The notes: generated by a model not told the origin, from the letters alone. 64,000 nt of DNA from Rubrivivax sp. (GCA_004210455.1 SEFA01000011.1:34433-98432); one strand, 5' to 3'. Numbered from the stretch's first letter, positions 44,938 to 54,130 are shown. Numbers and translations: made by a program.

Positions 44938-45255
44938 ATGCGCACTGTTGTACCGATCGATCCGCCCGATGACCCGATGGTCGAGGACGCGCTGGCGCTT
45001 GGCGCGGCCGTCCGGGCCGCCCGCACCACCGCGCGACTGCCCCTGGTCGAGGCCGCCGAGGCGCTCGGCATGTCGCGCCAGACACTGATCAACATCGAGA
45101 CGGGGCAGGGCGGCGTCAGCCTCTCCACCGTGCTCAAGGCTGCCCGGGCGCTCGGCGTGAGTCTGTTCGCCGTGCCGTCGCAGCAGCGCGAGGTCGTCAG
45201 ACGCGCGATCCGCACCGCGCGCGATTCGAAGTTCTCCGACCTGGATGACGCATGA
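44938..45255 (+). CDS. HipB-like XRE antitoxin/repressor
   Basis: A 105-residue helix-turn-helix protein. The HTH lies at about 21-75: LGAAVRAARTTARLPLVEAAEALGMSRQTLINIETGQGGVSLSTVLKAARALGVSLFAV, typical of HipB-like XRE regulators. It overlaps the HipA-like gene by 4 bases. By analogy to E. coli HipB it would dimerise on the two palindromes upstream, repress the operon and hold its partner. The last 30 residues (REVVRRAIRTARDSKFSDLDDA) are basic then acidic and may contact the partner. Weak GGA ribosome site inside the second palindrome. Confidence 0.8.
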   Translation: MRTVVPIDPPDDPMVEDALALGAAVRAARTTARLPLVEAAEALGMSRQTLINIETGQGGVSLSTVLKAARALGVSLFAVPSQQREVVRRAIRTARDSKFSDLDDA

Positions 45256-46475
45256 ACGGTGTGGAGGTCTGGCTCGACGAGCATGAGGTCGGCTGGCTGA
45301 AGCCTGCCGACGCGTCGCGGAGCCTGTCGCTGGCCTACCTGGAACGTTGGACGTCGGAAGCGCTGGCGTTCCCGCTGGCCCTGTCGTTGCCGATGCCGCC
45401 GCGCGGCGGTCCGGGCAGCGAGTCCGCGGCGGATCAGGTGCAGGCATTCTTCGATCACCTGCTGCCCGCCGGCGATGCCCGGCCGCGGATCTTTGCGGCG
45501 CTGGGCCTGCGTGATGACGACCGCTACGGCGCCCTGCGCTTGATGGGTCGGGACCTGCCCGGTGCCGTGCGCTTGATCGCCGACGGACTTCAACGTCCCG
45601 CCGGCCCTGTGCAGCGGGCGGTCGCCCGCGAGGAGGTCTCGGAACGGATCCGTCATCGCGACGCGCGGCCCTTCGCGGTGTGGGACGGGCAGGTGCGCGG
45701 CGCGCTTGGCGGCGAGCGGGACAAGCTCGCGGTCTATGTGGAACGGGACGGCGGCTGGCACCTCGTCGACGGGCCGCAGATGGCCTCGACGCATGTGATC
45801 AAGCCTGCGCCCGACGCTGCGGGAACAGGTGATCAACCTTTCGACGAATACTTCTGCATGCGGCTGGCCGCGCGCATAGGCCTGGACGTCGCGCCAGTGC
45901 AGTTGCACCGCCTGCCTGAGCCGGTGTTGCTGGTCGAGCGTTTCGATCGGCAGCGCCTGGAGGACGGCCGCGTGCGACGCCTCCACGCGATCACTGCGGC
46001 GCAGGCGCTCGGCGTGGCGCCCGCCGATCAGGACCAGGTGTCGCCCGCGCGCCTCTTTTCGCTGCTCGCGCACAGCCCCTCGCCGCTGGTCGACAGCCGC
46101 GCGCTGCTGCGCTGGACGATGTTCCGTCAACTCGTCGGCTGCACCGGCACGGGCGCGAGCGACCTGTGCTTCTTCGTCGATCACGGCGGACTGCGCGTGG
46201 CGCCGGCCCATGGCTTCTTCAACGACGGGAATGGTGACAAGGCTCGCACCCTCGATGCGCAAACGTGGGCCAAGCTCGCGCGCGATGCCGACATCGCGCC
46301 GCGCAGCGTCACGCTGGAACTGAAACGCCTGTGCGAGCTGGTGCGCGCACAGGCGGAAGGGGTGGCTCGCGAACTCGCGGGCGAGGTGCCGCAGCCCGTG
46401 ATCGAACGGGTGCTCGGACGCATCCTCGCGGAGAGCGACCGGCAAGCGGCCCTGGCGGCTGAGATCTCGAAGTAG
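45252..46475 (+). CDS. HipA-like protein lacking kinase catalytic residues
   Basis: A 407-residue HipA-family protein. The N-terminal couple_hipA segment is normal (VQAFFDHLLPAGDARPRI, DRYGALRLMGRDLPGAVRL). In the kinase core, ATP-side residues are partly kept: ALGGERDK at 151-158 replaces SVAGAQEK (Ser150 becomes Ala, Lys kept) and THVIK at 180-184 is kept. The catalytic loop normally GATDGHAKN reads GCTGTGASD (296-304): the catalytic Asp and His are Gly and Asn is Asp. The metal-binding TPFYD reads APAHG (317-321), losing its Asp. HQED is also gone (LHAITAAQ). It is thus a probable pseudokinase, with possible retained ATP or partner binding. Partner gene overlaps by 4 bases. Confidence 0.85.
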   Translation: MNGVEVWLDEHEVGWLKPADASRSLSLAYLERWTSEALAFPLALSLPMPPRGGPGSESAADQVQAFFDHLLPAGDARPRIFAALGLRDDDRYGALRLMGRDLPGAVRLIADGLQRPAGPVQRAVAREEVSERIRHRDARPFAVWDGQVRGALGGERDKLAVYVERDGGWHLVDGPQMASTHVIKPAPDAAGTGDQPFDEYFCMRLAARIGLDVAPVQLHRLPEPVLLVERFDRQRLEDGRVRRLHAITAAQALGVAPADQDQVSPARLFSLLAHSPSPLVDSRALLRWTMFRQLVGCTGTGASDLCFFVDHGGLRVAPAHGFFNDGNGDKARTLDAQTWAKLARDADIAPRSVTLELKRLCELVRAQAEGVARELAGEVPQPVIERVLGRILAESDRQAALAAEISK

Positions 46476-46519
46476 AGGACTTCGGCGACTACTGCCAACG
46501 CCTGGCGCGGGCTCTCCAC

Positions 46520-46557
46520 GACTCGGGGGGCGTCCCGTCCGGGCACCCCCCCGAATC
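46520..46557. terminator. strong hairpin between convergent genes
   Basis: GACTCGGGGGG (46520-46530) pairs with CCCCCCGAATC (46547-46557), one mismatch, with a 16-base loop. It lies between the HipA-like gene and the phoX stop; no T tract follows. It could end either transcript. Confidence 0.55.
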
Positions 46558-46605
46558 ATTCCGGCCCCAGTGAGACCGGGGCGTTCGGGCCCTGGCCTTT
46601 TCAGC

Positions 46606-48828
46606 TCAGATGCCGATCTCGCCGCCGTCCTTGCGGGTGATCACGACGGTCGCGGAACGCGGACGCTTCTTCACCGTCGCGTCAGCCTGGTTGGCCGGCC
46701 AGTAGCTGCCGTAGGTCTTGGCGTTCCAGTCGGGCGTGGTTTCTTCGCCCGGGTGCTGGACGTTGAAGAACATCGTCTTGTAGTCCGGCGTCATCGCGAT
46801 GCCGGTGATCTCGCATTCCTTCGGGCCGACCAGGAAACGACGCAGCGTATCGGCGGTCGCCTTGGCGCCCGCCCGCGTCTGCGTGCCGCCCGCGGCCGTG
46901 GCCACGCCGCCGTCGCCGACCTGGCCCGGCAGCGCCGCCAGCATCATGCAGTTGGTGATGTCGGTGTAGGCGCCGTCGTCGGTCTGGATCCACAGCATGC
47001 CGCGCTTGTCGAAGTACAGGCCGTCCGGGCTCGAGAAGTCGTTGCCTTCGGCCAGGGCCGACAGGTTCACGTCCGCCGCCGCATCGGCCTGCGCGCCGAA
47101 GAGGTACACGTCCCAGGTCAGTTTGGTGACGTCGGCCGCGTCTTCCTTCCAGCGGATGATGTGGCCGTTGGGGTTGCCCTTCTGCGAGGTCGTGCCCTTC
47201 AGGTCCTCGTAGTAGCGCGGGTTCGCTGCGTCCGGCTTGAGCTGGCTGCCGGTCGGCGTCGCGGTGTTCGCCACGCGGTTGCTGTTGTTGGTCAAGGTCA
47301 TGTAGACCTCGCCGTTCGTCGGATGCACGGCGCCCCATTCCGGACGGTCCATCTTGGTGGCGCCGAGGATGTCGCCCGCGATGCGCGCGTTGATCACGAC
47401 GTCGCCCTGGTCGGCGAAGGCGTAGGTCGTGTTGGCCGCGTCCAGGCCGTTCGTGCCGAAGGTCAGCGCCATCCAGTTGCCGGTGCCGTCGGCGTTGAAC
47501 TTGGCGACGTACAGCGTGCCTTCGTCCAGGTACTTGGCGCCGGCGGTCATGCCCTTGCCGACATCGGCCGCGTCCCAGTTGGCCTTGGACACGAACTTGT
47601 AGATGTACTCGTTGCGCGAGTCGTCGCCCATGTAGATGACGATCGGCTTGCCGGCGACCGCTTCGGCGGGCCAGGCGCCTTCATGGTTGAAGCGGCCCAG
47701 CGCGGTGCGCTTGGCGGGCACGGAGTCCGGCGCGAACGGATCGATCTCGACCACCCAGCCGAAGGTGTTGATCGTGTTGCGGTAGTCGGCGGTCGCGGCG
47801 GCGCCGGTGACCGAGGAGTTCCAGCGCGCGAACAGGTCGTCGGTGCCGGCCGTTTCCCACAGGTAGGGGCTCTTGCGGTTCTGCGGCAGGCCGTAGCGGT
47901 TGAGGCCGACCACGTCCTTGGGCGAGCGCAGCGCGTCGTCGCCGGCGGCCCGGCTGATCACGTTGAGGTAGTTCTCTTCGCAGGTCAGGTAGGTGCCCCA
48001 CGGGGTGTAGCCGTTGGCGCAGTTGTTGTTGGTGCCGCGGGTCTGGACCGCCGTCGGGCTGAAGAAGGTCTGCAGCTGCACGTTGCCCTTGGCCGGGCCG
48101 GTGAAGTCCATCGTCGTGGCCGAGGTCACGCGACGGTTGAAGCGCGAGCCGCGCACCATGCTCATGGCGGTGCCGGTGGCCTCGCGCTTGACCTCGCAGA
48201 CGGAGATGCCGTGGGCGTAGATCTCCTTCGTCACTTCAGTGGCGTTGCGGGCGGCGCCCGCGGTGCGGCCGGCAGGGTGCAGGCCGTAGGGGGCGACCAC
48301 GTACTCGTGGTTGACGGCCAGCAGGCCGCGGTCGGATCGCTTGGCGTCGAACGCGCCGGCCTCGCTCAGGCCGAAGTAGTACATGCCGTCGTGGCCGTCG
48401 CCGATGCGGCGCTCGTAGGAATCAGCCGATTCGGAACCGTCGTCCTTCCAGGACGCGTCGCCGAAGTGCATCGGGTCGCCCAGCGCGTGCAGGATGCTGA
48501 CGTTGTAGCCGTCGGCCACGGTCACCAGGTCATTCTTGTTCTTGGCGACGGCGTTGAAGCCGATCTTCAGCGGCTCGGGCTGGGGCGCCGGGGCGGGCGC
48601 GGGAGCGGGGGCAGGCGAATCGTCGCTGCTGCCGCAGGCGCTCAGGATCGAGCCGCCCAGCAGCGCGGAGGCCGCCGTGGTGATGCCGCCCTTGAGGGCG
48701 ACGCGCCGCGACAGGCGCGCGGCAAGGACGTCTTCGAAATGCGGGTTGGCGGACGGGTTGACGATGGTGTCTTCGTCGTACTCGTTGGCGTTGTCTTGGC
48801 TGGCAACGATGTCGTGCTGCTTGCTCAT
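46606..48828 (-). CDS. phoX: PhoX-family alkaline phosphatase (Tat lipoprotein)
   Basis: A 740-residue PhoX-type phosphatase (DUF839), a calcium-dependent enzyme that releases phosphate from monoesters outside the cytoplasm. The Tat signal SRRVALKGGITTAASALLGG is followed by a lipobox ILSAC (about residue 64) and a Pro/Ala linker, so it may be a Tat-exported lipoprotein. The family core contains GLLAVNHEYV, WGTYLTCEENY, RFNHEGAW, KFVSK, GRPEWGAVHPTNGEVYMTLTNN-like stretch and SSPDGLYFDKRGMLWIQTD, all part of the propeller. A Pho box precedes it. Length is normal (about 650-750). Confidence 0.9.
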   Translation of the reverse strand: MSKQHDIVASQDNANEYDEDTIVNPSANPHFEDVLAARLSRRVALKGGITTAASALLGGSILSACGSSDDSPAPAPAPAPAPQPEPLKIGFNAVAKNKNDLVTVADGYNVSILHALGDPMHFGDASWKDDGSESADSYERRIGDGHDGMYYFGLSEAGAFDAKRSDRGLLAVNHEYVVAPYGLHPAGRTAGAARNATEVTKEIYAHGISVCEVKREATGTAMSMVRGSRFNRRVTSATTMDFTGPAKGNVQLQTFFSPTAVQTRGTNNNCANGYTPWGTYLTCEENYLNVISRAAGDDALRSPKDVVGLNRYGLPQNRKSPYLWETAGTDDLFARWNSSVTGAAATADYRNTINTFGWVVEIDPFAPDSVPAKRTALGRFNHEGAWPAEAVAGKPIVIYMGDDSRNEYIYKFVSKANWDAADVGKGMTAGAKYLDEGTLYVAKFNADGTGNWMALTFGTNGLDAANTTYAFADQGDVVINARIAGDILGATKMDRPEWGAVHPTNGEVYMTLTNNSNRVANTATPTGSQLKPDAANPRYYEDLKGTTSQKGNPNGHIIRWKEDAADVTKLTWDVYLFGAQADAAADVNLSALAEGNDFSSPDGLYFDKRGMLWIQTDDGAYTDITNCMMLAALPGQVGDGGVATAAGGTQTRAGAKATADTLRRFLVGPKECEITGIAMTPDYKTMFFNVQHPGEETTPDWNAKTYGSYWPANQADATVKKRPRSATVVITRKDGGEIGI

Positions 48829-48868
48829 TCGTGAAGGCTCCGCTGCGATGTAAAGGCGGGCGGATTCT

Positions 48869-48895
48869 GCGAAGCGCAAGTGACGCTGACGTGAA
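48869..48895 (-). promoter_or_regulatory. predicted Pho box upstream of phoX
   Basis: On the minus strand, TTCAC (48895-48891), GTCAC (48884-48880) and TTCGC (48873-48869) are spaced exactly 11 bp apart, as in PhoB tandem repeats. It lies about 40 bases before the phoX start. The same geometry precedes ppk1, and phosphate control of phoX is known in other bacteria. Confidence 0.6.
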
Positions 48896-48974
48896 AAAGT
48901 CGTTAGAGATTCCTTCGAGGCATGTCCGTGGCCCCGTCCGTGCGAATGTCAGACCGGTGCGTCAGACCGGTGCG

Positions 48975-49802
48975 TCAGACCGGCGCAGAAGGCGTTTCCG
49001 GAAGGTCCTTGGGGGCGCCGAACATGAAGCAGTCGATGAAGGTGAAGTACAGCGAGCAGTAGAACGCCGTGAGCAGCGCCATCATCGTGGGCAGCAGGAT
49101 GAAGGGCAGCAGGTTCACGAGCCCGAGCAGCATCCCCAGGATGGAGAACACCATCAGGACGCCGGCGCTCAGGCCCGTCCAGACCAGCGCGGAGATCGTG
49201 AACGCGCCCTTGTTGCGCCACACGCCCAGCGTGCTGGAGAACAGCGCCTGCAGCACGCCCTGGCCGCCCCAGTGGATCAGCGCCGGCGCATGCCAGAACG
49301 GGACGGACAGCAGTCCCAGCAACGCGAAGCGCAGCGCCATGGCAGGCATGAGGCTGCCCTCGGCGACGATGGCCTCGATGGTCTTGGCGTCGCCCTTGGC
49401 GGCCGCCAGCTGGTCCATGCCCCGCACGAGCGCACCGCCGTCCAGCAGGTGGGCCAGCAGCATCGCGAGGATGGTGGAGCCGGTGTAGAGCAGGCCGAGT
49501 CCGATCTGGGCGCGCCGACGTTCCTTGGTCAGCTGCAGCGGCTGCAGGAAGACGGCGGCCGTCGGCGTGTGGGACTGCAGTACCTGGTGCGCGGCCAGCA
49601 TGAAGGCCAGCGAGATCAGCGGCAGCGCGCTCATTACCACGAGTTGCCCGAGGAAGGGCACCAGTTGGAGCACCGCGGACACCAGCATGGCCGTGGCGAA
49701 CAGGCCGATCAGCGCGATCGGCTTGCGCCGCAGCACCTTCAGCCCGTGGCGCACCCAGAGCAGGCCGTTGCGCGGCGGGACCGTTTGCAGGTGCAGGATC
49801 AT
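48975..49802 (-). CDS. BPSS1780-family integral membrane protein
   Basis: A 275-residue membrane protein with about six hydrophobic helices, matching the betaproteobacterial BPSS1780 family of unknown function. Its N-terminus MILHLQTVPPRNGLLWVRHGLKVLRRKPIAL is the conserved opening, and late helices VWTGLSAGVLMVFSILGMLLG and PTMMALLTAFYCSLYFTFIDCFM complete it. It overlaps the end of thrB by 4 bases, so it is coupled to homoserine kinase, a linkage common in this order. Confidence 0.85.
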   Translation of the reverse strand: MILHLQTVPPRNGLLWVRHGLKVLRRKPIALIGLFATAMLVSAVLQLVPFLGQLVVMSALPLISLAFMLAAHQVLQSHTPTAAVFLQPLQLTKERRRAQIGLGLLYTGSTILAMLLAHLLDGGALVRGMDQLAAAKGDAKTIEAIVAEGSLMPAMALRFALLGLLSVPFWHAPALIHWGGQGVLQALFSSTLGVWRNKGAFTISALVWTGLSAGVLMVFSILGMLLGLVNLLPFILLPTMMALLTAFYCSLYFTFIDCFMFGAPKDLPETPSAPV

Positions 49803-50782
49803 GGCAGGGACTCCAGCGCATGCCAGGGCCTGGCGATGCGCTCGCGCAGGACGCGCTCGAAATGGGTCGGATCGTGGGGGGTGAGGAGACTGGCCTCGCG
49901 CGGCAGATGGAAGTCCCACAGCCGCGAGATCCAGAAGCGCAACGCCGCCGCGCGCAGCAGGCCGGGCAGCAGGCGGTGTTCGGCGCCGGATAGCGGGCGC
50001 ACCGATTCGTAGGCCTTGACGAAGGCGCCGGCGCGCTGCTCGTCGAGGCGGCCGCTGTCCAGATCGATGCACCAGTCGTTCAGGCAGACGCAGAGGTCGA
50101 ACAGGAAGCTGTCGACCCCGGCGAAATAGAAATCGAAGAAGCCGCTGAGCTTCTCGCGACCCGGCAGGCCGTCGAACATCACGTTGTCGCGGAACAGGTC
50201 GGCATGGACCGGGCCGCGCGGCAGTGCCGCGGCGCCGGGCGCGAGCTGTTCCTGGAAGGCCAGCTCCGCGGTCAGCAGGTCGGCTTGTGCCGGCGTGACG
50301 TGCGGCAGCACGACCGGCACGGTCTCCCGCCACCAGGGCAGGCCGCGCAGGTTGTCCTGGTGCAGCGGGAAGTCCTGGCCGGCCAGATGCATGCGGGCGA
50401 GGCCGGCGCCGACCTGCTCGCAATGGAACACGTCGGGCGCCAGCTGATGGCCGCCGGGCAGCTTGTCCACCACCGCCGCCGGCTTGCCGCCCACCGTGTG
50501 CAGGATGCGGTCCTGCGCGTCGGGCTGCGGCGCGGGTACCGGCACGCCCTTGCGCGCCAGGTGCCGCATCAGCTCCAGGTAGAAGGGGAGCTGCTCGAAG
50601 CTCAGGCGCTCGAAGATCGTCAGCACATAGTCGTGCGATTCGCCGTCGCGCGTCGTGGTGACGAAGTAGTTGGTGTTCTCGATGCCGGCAGTGATCCCCT
50701 TGAGCGACTGCAGGTCGCCCAGGGCCAGGGTGTCCAGCAGCGCTTGCGCCTGCTCGGTCGAGACGTCGGTGAATACGGCCAT
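49799..50782 (-). CDS. thrB: homoserine kinase (choline-kinase-like ThrB)
   Basis: A 327-residue homoserine kinase of the protein-kinase-like family (type II ThrB), which phosphorylates homoserine for threonine synthesis. N-terminal GITAGIENTNYFVTT forms the phosphate loop; the catalytic Brenner-type motif is GPVHADLFRDNVMFD (His-x-Asp ... Asn), with FFDFYFAGVDSFLFDLCV following as the metal-binding Asp. This is unlike the GHMP-type ThrB of E. coli and is usual in betaproteobacteria. It is downstream of the DUF2782 gene and coupled to BPSS1780. Confidence 0.92.
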   Translation of the reverse strand: MAVFTDVSTEQAQALLDTLALGDLQSLKGITAGIENTNYFVTTTRDGESHDYVLTIFERLSFEQLPFYLELMRHLARKGVPVPAPQPDAQDRILHTVGGKPAAVVDKLPGGHQLAPDVFHCEQVGAGLARMHLAGQDFPLHQDNLRGLPWWRETVPVVLPHVTPAQADLLTAELAFQEQLAPGAAALPRGPVHADLFRDNVMFDGLPGREKLSGFFDFYFAGVDSFLFDLCVCLNDWCIDLDSGRLDEQRAGAFVKAYESVRPLSGAEHRLLPGLLRAAALRFWISRLWDFHLPREASLLTPHDPTHFERVLRERIARPWHALESLP

Positions 50783-50836
50783 GAAAAGGAGAGGGAACGG
50801 ACCGGAAGCCGACCGGGGCGGGTCAGCCGCGACGGG

Positions 50837-51208
50837 TCAGAAATTGAAGAGACGCCAGACCCGCGCGCCCGCGTTGCCGCGGTCGTCGCCCTGGCGGGTG
50901 GGAAGGTCGCGGCCGGTGTCGCCGAGCAGGATCTCGTACTCGGGCGCCTTGCTGTTCTTGTTCTTGACCACGACCTTTTGGGTCAGGCCCCTCACCCGGG
51001 TTTCCTCGATGCGAACCTTGTCGTCTTCGTTGACGATCTGTTCGACCTTCACCTCGGGCACGTCGCGGAACTTCTGCGGCTCGGCGGAGGCCGGGGTCGC
51101 GGCAGGCGCCGACGGTGCTGACGGCGTGACCGGCGCGTCGGCCGCGTGCGCCTGGAGCGCGACCGCGGCCAGGAGGGCGAACAGAGGAGCGAGGCGGGTG
51201 GTTTTCAT
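50837..51208 (-). CDS. DUF2782-family secreted protein
   Basis: A 123-residue small protein with a signal peptide (MKTTRLAPLFALLAAVALQAHA, cleavage near residue 22). An Ala/Pro stretch follows; then the conserved DUF2782 core: VPEVKVEQIVNEDDKVRIEETRVRGLTQKVVV, APEYEILLGDTGRDL and RVWRLFNF. It is a periplasmic protein of unknown role that commonly sits between polA and thrB. The start is MKTTRLAP at 51208. Confidence 0.85.
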   Translation of the reverse strand: MKTTRLAPLFALLAAVALQAHAADAPVTPSAPSAPAATPASAEPQKFRDVPEVKVEQIVNEDDKVRIEETRVRGLTQKVVVKNKNSKAPEYEILLGDTGRDLPTRQGDDRGNAGARVWRLFNF

Positions 51209-51321
51209 GGTGATGTCCATTCTAGTCTTGGACCCCGGGAAACCCCGTCCCCCGGGCGAGGGCCGCGTTCAGGCGCGGCCTGCTGACAGCCGGGGTGGCG
51301 CGCGCCTGCAACAATGTCGGG

Positions 51322-54099
51322 ATGAGCAAACCTCTGATGCTGCTGGTCGACGGGTCCAGCTACCTCTATCGCGCCTTCCACGCCATGCCCGACCTGCGCG
51401 GTCCGGGCGGGCAGCCCACCGGCGCCATCCACGGGATGGTGGCCATGCTGAAGAAGCTGCGCGACGACTACGGCGCCGAGCACGCGGCCTGCGTCTTCGA
51501 CGCGTCCGGACCGACCTTCCGCGATGAGTGGTACCCCGAGTACAAGGCGCAGCGCGCCCCGATGCCCGACGCGCTGCGCGAGCAGATCGAACCGATCCAC
51601 GAGGTCGTGAAGCTGCTGGGCTGGCCGGTGCTGACGGTGCCCGGCGTCGAGGCCGACGACTGCATCGGCACGCTGTCGCGGGTGGCGGCGCAGGCGGGGC
51701 ACCAGGTGGTGATCTCGACCGGCGACAAGGACCTGGCGCAGCTGGTGACGCCTGACGTCTCGCTGATCAACACCATGAGCAACGAGAAGCTGGACGAAGC
51801 CGGCGTGCTGGCCAAGTTCGGCGTGCCGCCGGACCGGATCATCGACTACCTGACCCTGATGGGCGACACCGTGGACAACGTGCCCGGCGTCGAGAAGGTC
51901 GGTCCCAAGACCGCGGCCAAGTGGATCGGCGAGCACGGCTCGCTGGACGGGGTGATCGCCAACGCGGACCAGATCAAGGGCGTCGCCGGCGAGAACCTGC
52001 GCAAGGCGCTGGACTGGCTGCCGATGGGCCGCAAGCTGGTGACGGTGAAGGTCGACTGCGACCTGTGCACGCACGTCGCGGGCTGGCCCGCGCTGGAAGC
52101 GCTGGCCTTCAATCCGGTGGACGAGGCGGGGCTGCTCGACTTCTACACGCGCAACGGCTTCAAGACCTGGAAGCGCGACCTGGAAGGCAAGCTCGGCGGC
52201 GACGCGCCCAGGCGCGCCAGGCCGGAGGCCGACGTCGGCGCGGCGAGCGCGACCGATGCCCAGGCGGAGGTCCAGCATCCTGCGATCCCCGTCGACAAGC
52301 GTTACGAGACCATCCTGGACATGTCCCGGCTCGACGCCTGGATCGAGCAGTTGAACGCGGCGGAACTCGCCGCGTTCGACACCGAGACGGATTCGCTGGA
52401 TCCGATGCAGGCGCGCATCGTCGGCATCAGCTTCAGCGTGAAGCCGGGCGAGGCCGCCTACATCCCGATCCGGCACGACGGCCCGGACGCCCCCGAGCAG
52501 TTGCCGATGGACGAGGTGCTCGCGAAGCTGAAGCCCTGGCTCGAAGATCCGCTGAAGAAGAAGGTCGCCCAGAACGTCAAGTACGACACCCACGTGCTGG
52601 CCAACCACGGCATCGCCGTCCAGGGCACGGCCTTCGACACGATGCTGGAGAGCTACGTGCTGGAGGCGCATCGCGGCCACGGGCTGGAGGCCTTGGCCGA
52701 TCGCGTGCTGGGCCGCAAGGGCCTGAGTTACGAGGACCTGTGCGGCAAGGGCGCGCACCAGATCCCGTTCGCGCAGGTGGAGGTGGCGAAGGCGGCGGAG
52801 TACTCCTGCGAGGACTCCGAGATGTGCCTGCACGTGCATCAGACCCTGATGCCGCGCCTGGAGGCCGACACGGGGCTGAAGTTCATCTACGAGCAGATCG
52901 AGATGCCGGTGTCGGCGCTGCTGGCGCGCATCGAGCGCACCGGCGTGCTGATCGATGCGGGCCGGCTGCAGGCGCAGAGCGCCGACCTCGGCCAGCGCAT
53001 GGTCGCGGCGGAGCAGGCGGCCTACGAGATCGCCGGCCAGCCCTTCAACATCGGCTCGCCCAAGCAGATCGGCGAGATCCTGTTCAACCGGCTCGGCCTG
53101 CCGGTGGTGAAGCGGACCGCGACCGGCGCGCCGTCGACGGACGAGGAGGTCCTGGAAAAGCTGTCGGCGGACTTCCCGCTGCCGGCCAAGATCCTGGAGT
53201 ACCGCTCGCTGTCCAAGCTCAAGAGCACCTACACGGACAAGCTGCCGCTGATGGTCAATCCGAAGACCGGCCGCGTGCACACCACCTACTCGCAGGCGGT
53301 CGCGGTGACGGGCCGGCTGTCCAGCAACGAGCCCAACCTGCAGAACATCCCCATCCGGACCGCCGATGGCCGCCGCGTGCGCGAGGCCTTCATCGCGCCG
53401 GCGGGGCATCACATCGTGTCGGCGGACTACTCGCAGATCGAGCTGCGCATCATGGCGCACATGAGCGAGGACCCGGGCCTGCTGAAGGCCTTCCAGGAAG
53501 GCCAGGACGTGCACCGCGCGACGGCGGCGGAAGTCTTCGGCGCCGCGCTGGACGCGGTCACACCCGAGCAGCGTCGTTATGCCAAGACGATCAACTTCGG
53601 CCTGATCTACGGCATGGGCGCGTTCGGACTGGCGCAGTCGCTGGGCATCGAGCAGAAGGCGGCGAAGGACTACATCGACCGGTACTTCACGCGATTCGCC
53701 GGCGTGCGCAGCTACATGGACGACACGAAGCAGTTCGCCAAGGAGAAGGGCTACGTCGAGACCGTCTTCGGTCGGCGGCTGTGGCTGCCGGAGATCAACT
53801 CGGGCAATGGCCCGCGGCGCAGCGGCGCCGAGCGTCAGGCGATCAACGCGCCCATGCAGGGCACGGCGGCCGACCTGATCAAGCTGGCGATGATCGCGGT
53901 GCAGCAGGCGCTGGACGAGCAGGGCAAGCAGACCCAGGTCGTGATGCAGGTGCATGACGAACTGGTCTTCGAGGTGCCGGACGAGGAGCTCGACTGGGTG
54001 ACGTCGGAAGTGCCGACGCTGATGGCCGGCGTGGCCGCGCTGAAGGTGCCCTTGCTGGCGGAAGTCGGCGTCGGTGCCAATTGGGACGAGGCCCACTGA
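51322..54099 (+). CDS. polA: DNA polymerase I
   Basis: A 925-residue family-A polymerase for Okazaki-fragment processing and repair. The N-terminal 5' nuclease domain covers about 1-300 (LMLLVDGSSYLYRAFHAMP, VFDASGPTFRDEWYPEYKAQR, GDTVDNVPGVEKVGPKTA). The 3'-5' exonuclease is intact (AAFDTETDSLDP, QNVKYDTHVLA, YSCEDSEM), so it should proofread. The polymerase has YSQAVAVTGRLSSNEPNLQN, SADYSQIELRIMAHMS, RRYAKTINFGLIYGMG and QVHDELVFEVPD. The start (51322) is MSKPLMLL, as in family members. Confidence 0.97.
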   Translation: MSKPLMLLVDGSSYLYRAFHAMPDLRGPGGQPTGAIHGMVAMLKKLRDDYGAEHAACVFDASGPTFRDEWYPEYKAQRAPMPDALREQIEPIHEVVKLLGWPVLTVPGVEADDCIGTLSRVAAQAGHQVVISTGDKDLAQLVTPDVSLINTMSNEKLDEAGVLAKFGVPPDRIIDYLTLMGDTVDNVPGVEKVGPKTAAKWIGEHGSLDGVIANADQIKGVAGENLRKALDWLPMGRKLVTVKVDCDLCTHVAGWPALEALAFNPVDEAGLLDFYTRNGFKTWKRDLEGKLGGDAPRRARPEADVGAASATDAQAEVQHPAIPVDKRYETILDMSRLDAWIEQLNAAELAAFDTETDSLDPMQARIVGISFSVKPGEAAYIPIRHDGPDAPEQLPMDEVLAKLKPWLEDPLKKKVAQNVKYDTHVLANHGIAVQGTAFDTMLESYVLEAHRGHGLEALADRVLGRKGLSYEDLCGKGAHQIPFAQVEVAKAAEYSCEDSEMCLHVHQTLMPRLEADTGLKFIYEQIEMPVSALLARIERTGVLIDAGRLQAQSADLGQRMVAAEQAAYEIAGQPFNIGSPKQIGEILFNRLGLPVVKRTATGAPSTDEEVLEKLSADFPLPAKILEYRSLSKLKSTYTDKLPLMVNPKTGRVHTTYSQAVAVTGRLSSNEPNLQNIPIRTADGRRVREAFIAPAGHHIVSADYSQIELRIMAHMSEDPGLLKAFQEGQDVHRATAAEVFGAALDAVTPEQRRYAKTINFGLIYGMGAFGLAQSLGIEQKAAKDYIDRYFTRFAGVRSYMDDTKQFAKEKGYVETVFGRRLWLPEINSGNGPRRSGAERQAINAPMQGTAADLIKLAMIAVQQALDEQGKQTQVVMQVHDELVFEVPDEELDWVTSEVPTLMAGVAALKVPLLAEVGVGANWDEAH

Positions 54100-54110
54100 C
54101 TGCCACGGCC

Positions 54111-54130
54111 GCTGGCCCTCACCCCTCCCG
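54111..54130. repeat. solo REP outer arm
   Basis: GCTGGCCCTCACCCC (54111-54125) matches the 15-base outer arm of the REP doublet at 3.5 kb exactly, but no hairpin partner follows. It appears to be a degenerate or truncated copy after polA. Confidence 0.7.

Noticed and set aside
46606..48828. phoX as a PhoA- or PhoD-type phosphatase
   Set aside because: Lacks the DSAAT motif of PhoA and the PhoD signature; Tat signal and DUF839-type motifs indicate PhoX.
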